Positions 63,883 to 64,000 of a stretch of 64,000 nt of DNA are shown piece by piece; position 1 is the stretch's first letter; each line of letters opens with the position of its first letter. Origin of the DNA: Protopterus annectens (lineage: Eukaryota; Chordata; Ceratodontiformes; Protopteridae); contig NC_056733.1 in assembly GCF_019279795.1 (NCBI RefSeq), positions 1,998,686,079 through 1,998,750,078 on the forward strand, in the 5' to 3' direction. The notes beneath the pieces are model-generated. The model was not told where the DNA came from, did not search any database, and was given only the letters and a program-made list of their open reading frames with translations. The translations under genes and the position numbers were made by a program.

Positions 63883-64000
63883 TCCTGTGTTTCTGCTGTG
63901 GCCAGTTGTGGATTTCTTCTTGCTGCTGTTCTTCAAGTTGTTACATAATAGTCTACCATTATCACTCTCCCCTCTGCGGGAACTACCTCCACGTGTGTCC
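63883..64000. other. Right flank of B3, unassigned
   Basis: 118 bp that do not match the Penelope-like sequence left of B3 in any way I can see, so the insertion site of B3 cannot be closed from this window. Confidence 0.4.

Overview
The window looks like a retroelement-saturated intergenic stretch of a vertebrate with a very large genome. No host exon, tRNA gene or rRNA was recognised. Nearly every readable protein segment belongs to a tyrosine-recombinase (DIRS-type) retrotransposon. The rest is two copies of a CR1/L2-like LINE, one Penelope-like element, three tRNA-derived SINEs and one fold-back element. The mix of abundant DIRS elements, a CR1-type LINE whose ORF1 has esterase-like motifs, and V-SINE-like SINEs fits a lungfish best. 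A salamander or another large-genome fish is possible; the species assignment is inference.

Three DIRS families can be told apart, all lying on the minus strand. Family A is represented by A0 1-1189, A1 1190-6541, A2 7723-13575, A3 21869-31200, A4 22623-26367 and A5 46358-51911. Family B is represented by fragments at 6541-7015 and 42595-43960, and by B1 20396-35980, B2 44018-55642 and B3 57939-63882. Family C has one copy, C1, 7016-16752. Read along the minus strand each element runs: left inverted terminal repeat, gag with an N-terminal CxxC module, reverse transcriptase plus RNase H, tyrosine recombinase (YR), internal complementary region (ICR), right inverted terminal repeat. The ICR is an inverted copy of the two outer ends joined together, which is diagnostic for DIRS. 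There is no LTR, DDE integrase or aspartic protease.

The elements are nested. A2 sits in C1. A5 sits in B2, between its RNase H and RT segments. A4 sits inside the YR gene of A3, and A3 in turn sits inside the YR gene of B1, giving a three-level nest from 20.4 to 36.0 kb. The broken host genes resume across the inserts, which fixes the order of insertion. Almost all copies are decayed by stops, frameshifts, tandem duplications and deletions. B3 is the least damaged: long gag and RT-RNase H frames, both terminal repeats and an ICR remain, with few breaks. A4 has lost about 2 kb (RT palm and half of gag), but its YR frame is interrupted by a single stop.

Between the DIRS blocks lie a 5'-truncated minus-strand LINE (18121-19807) flanked by unusually long direct repeats, a nearly full-length plus-strand copy of the same LINE (about 38340-42245) carrying a SINE with a 19-bp target duplication, a fold-back element (36250-36593), and a Penelope-like element (55643-57938) with RT and GIY-YIG endonuclease remnants, itself carrying a tRNA-like SINE. 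The stretches 16753-18004, 19924-20395, 36594-38340 and 42246-42594 hold nothing I can name.

The most notable observations are the same-strand overlap of the YR and RT-RNase H frames, a 76-bp piece of family B RT embedded in a family A RNase H region, inward-facing CRE-plus-TATA promoter-like motifs in both terminal repeats of family A, and a 22-bp minisatellite that grew out of RT motif A.
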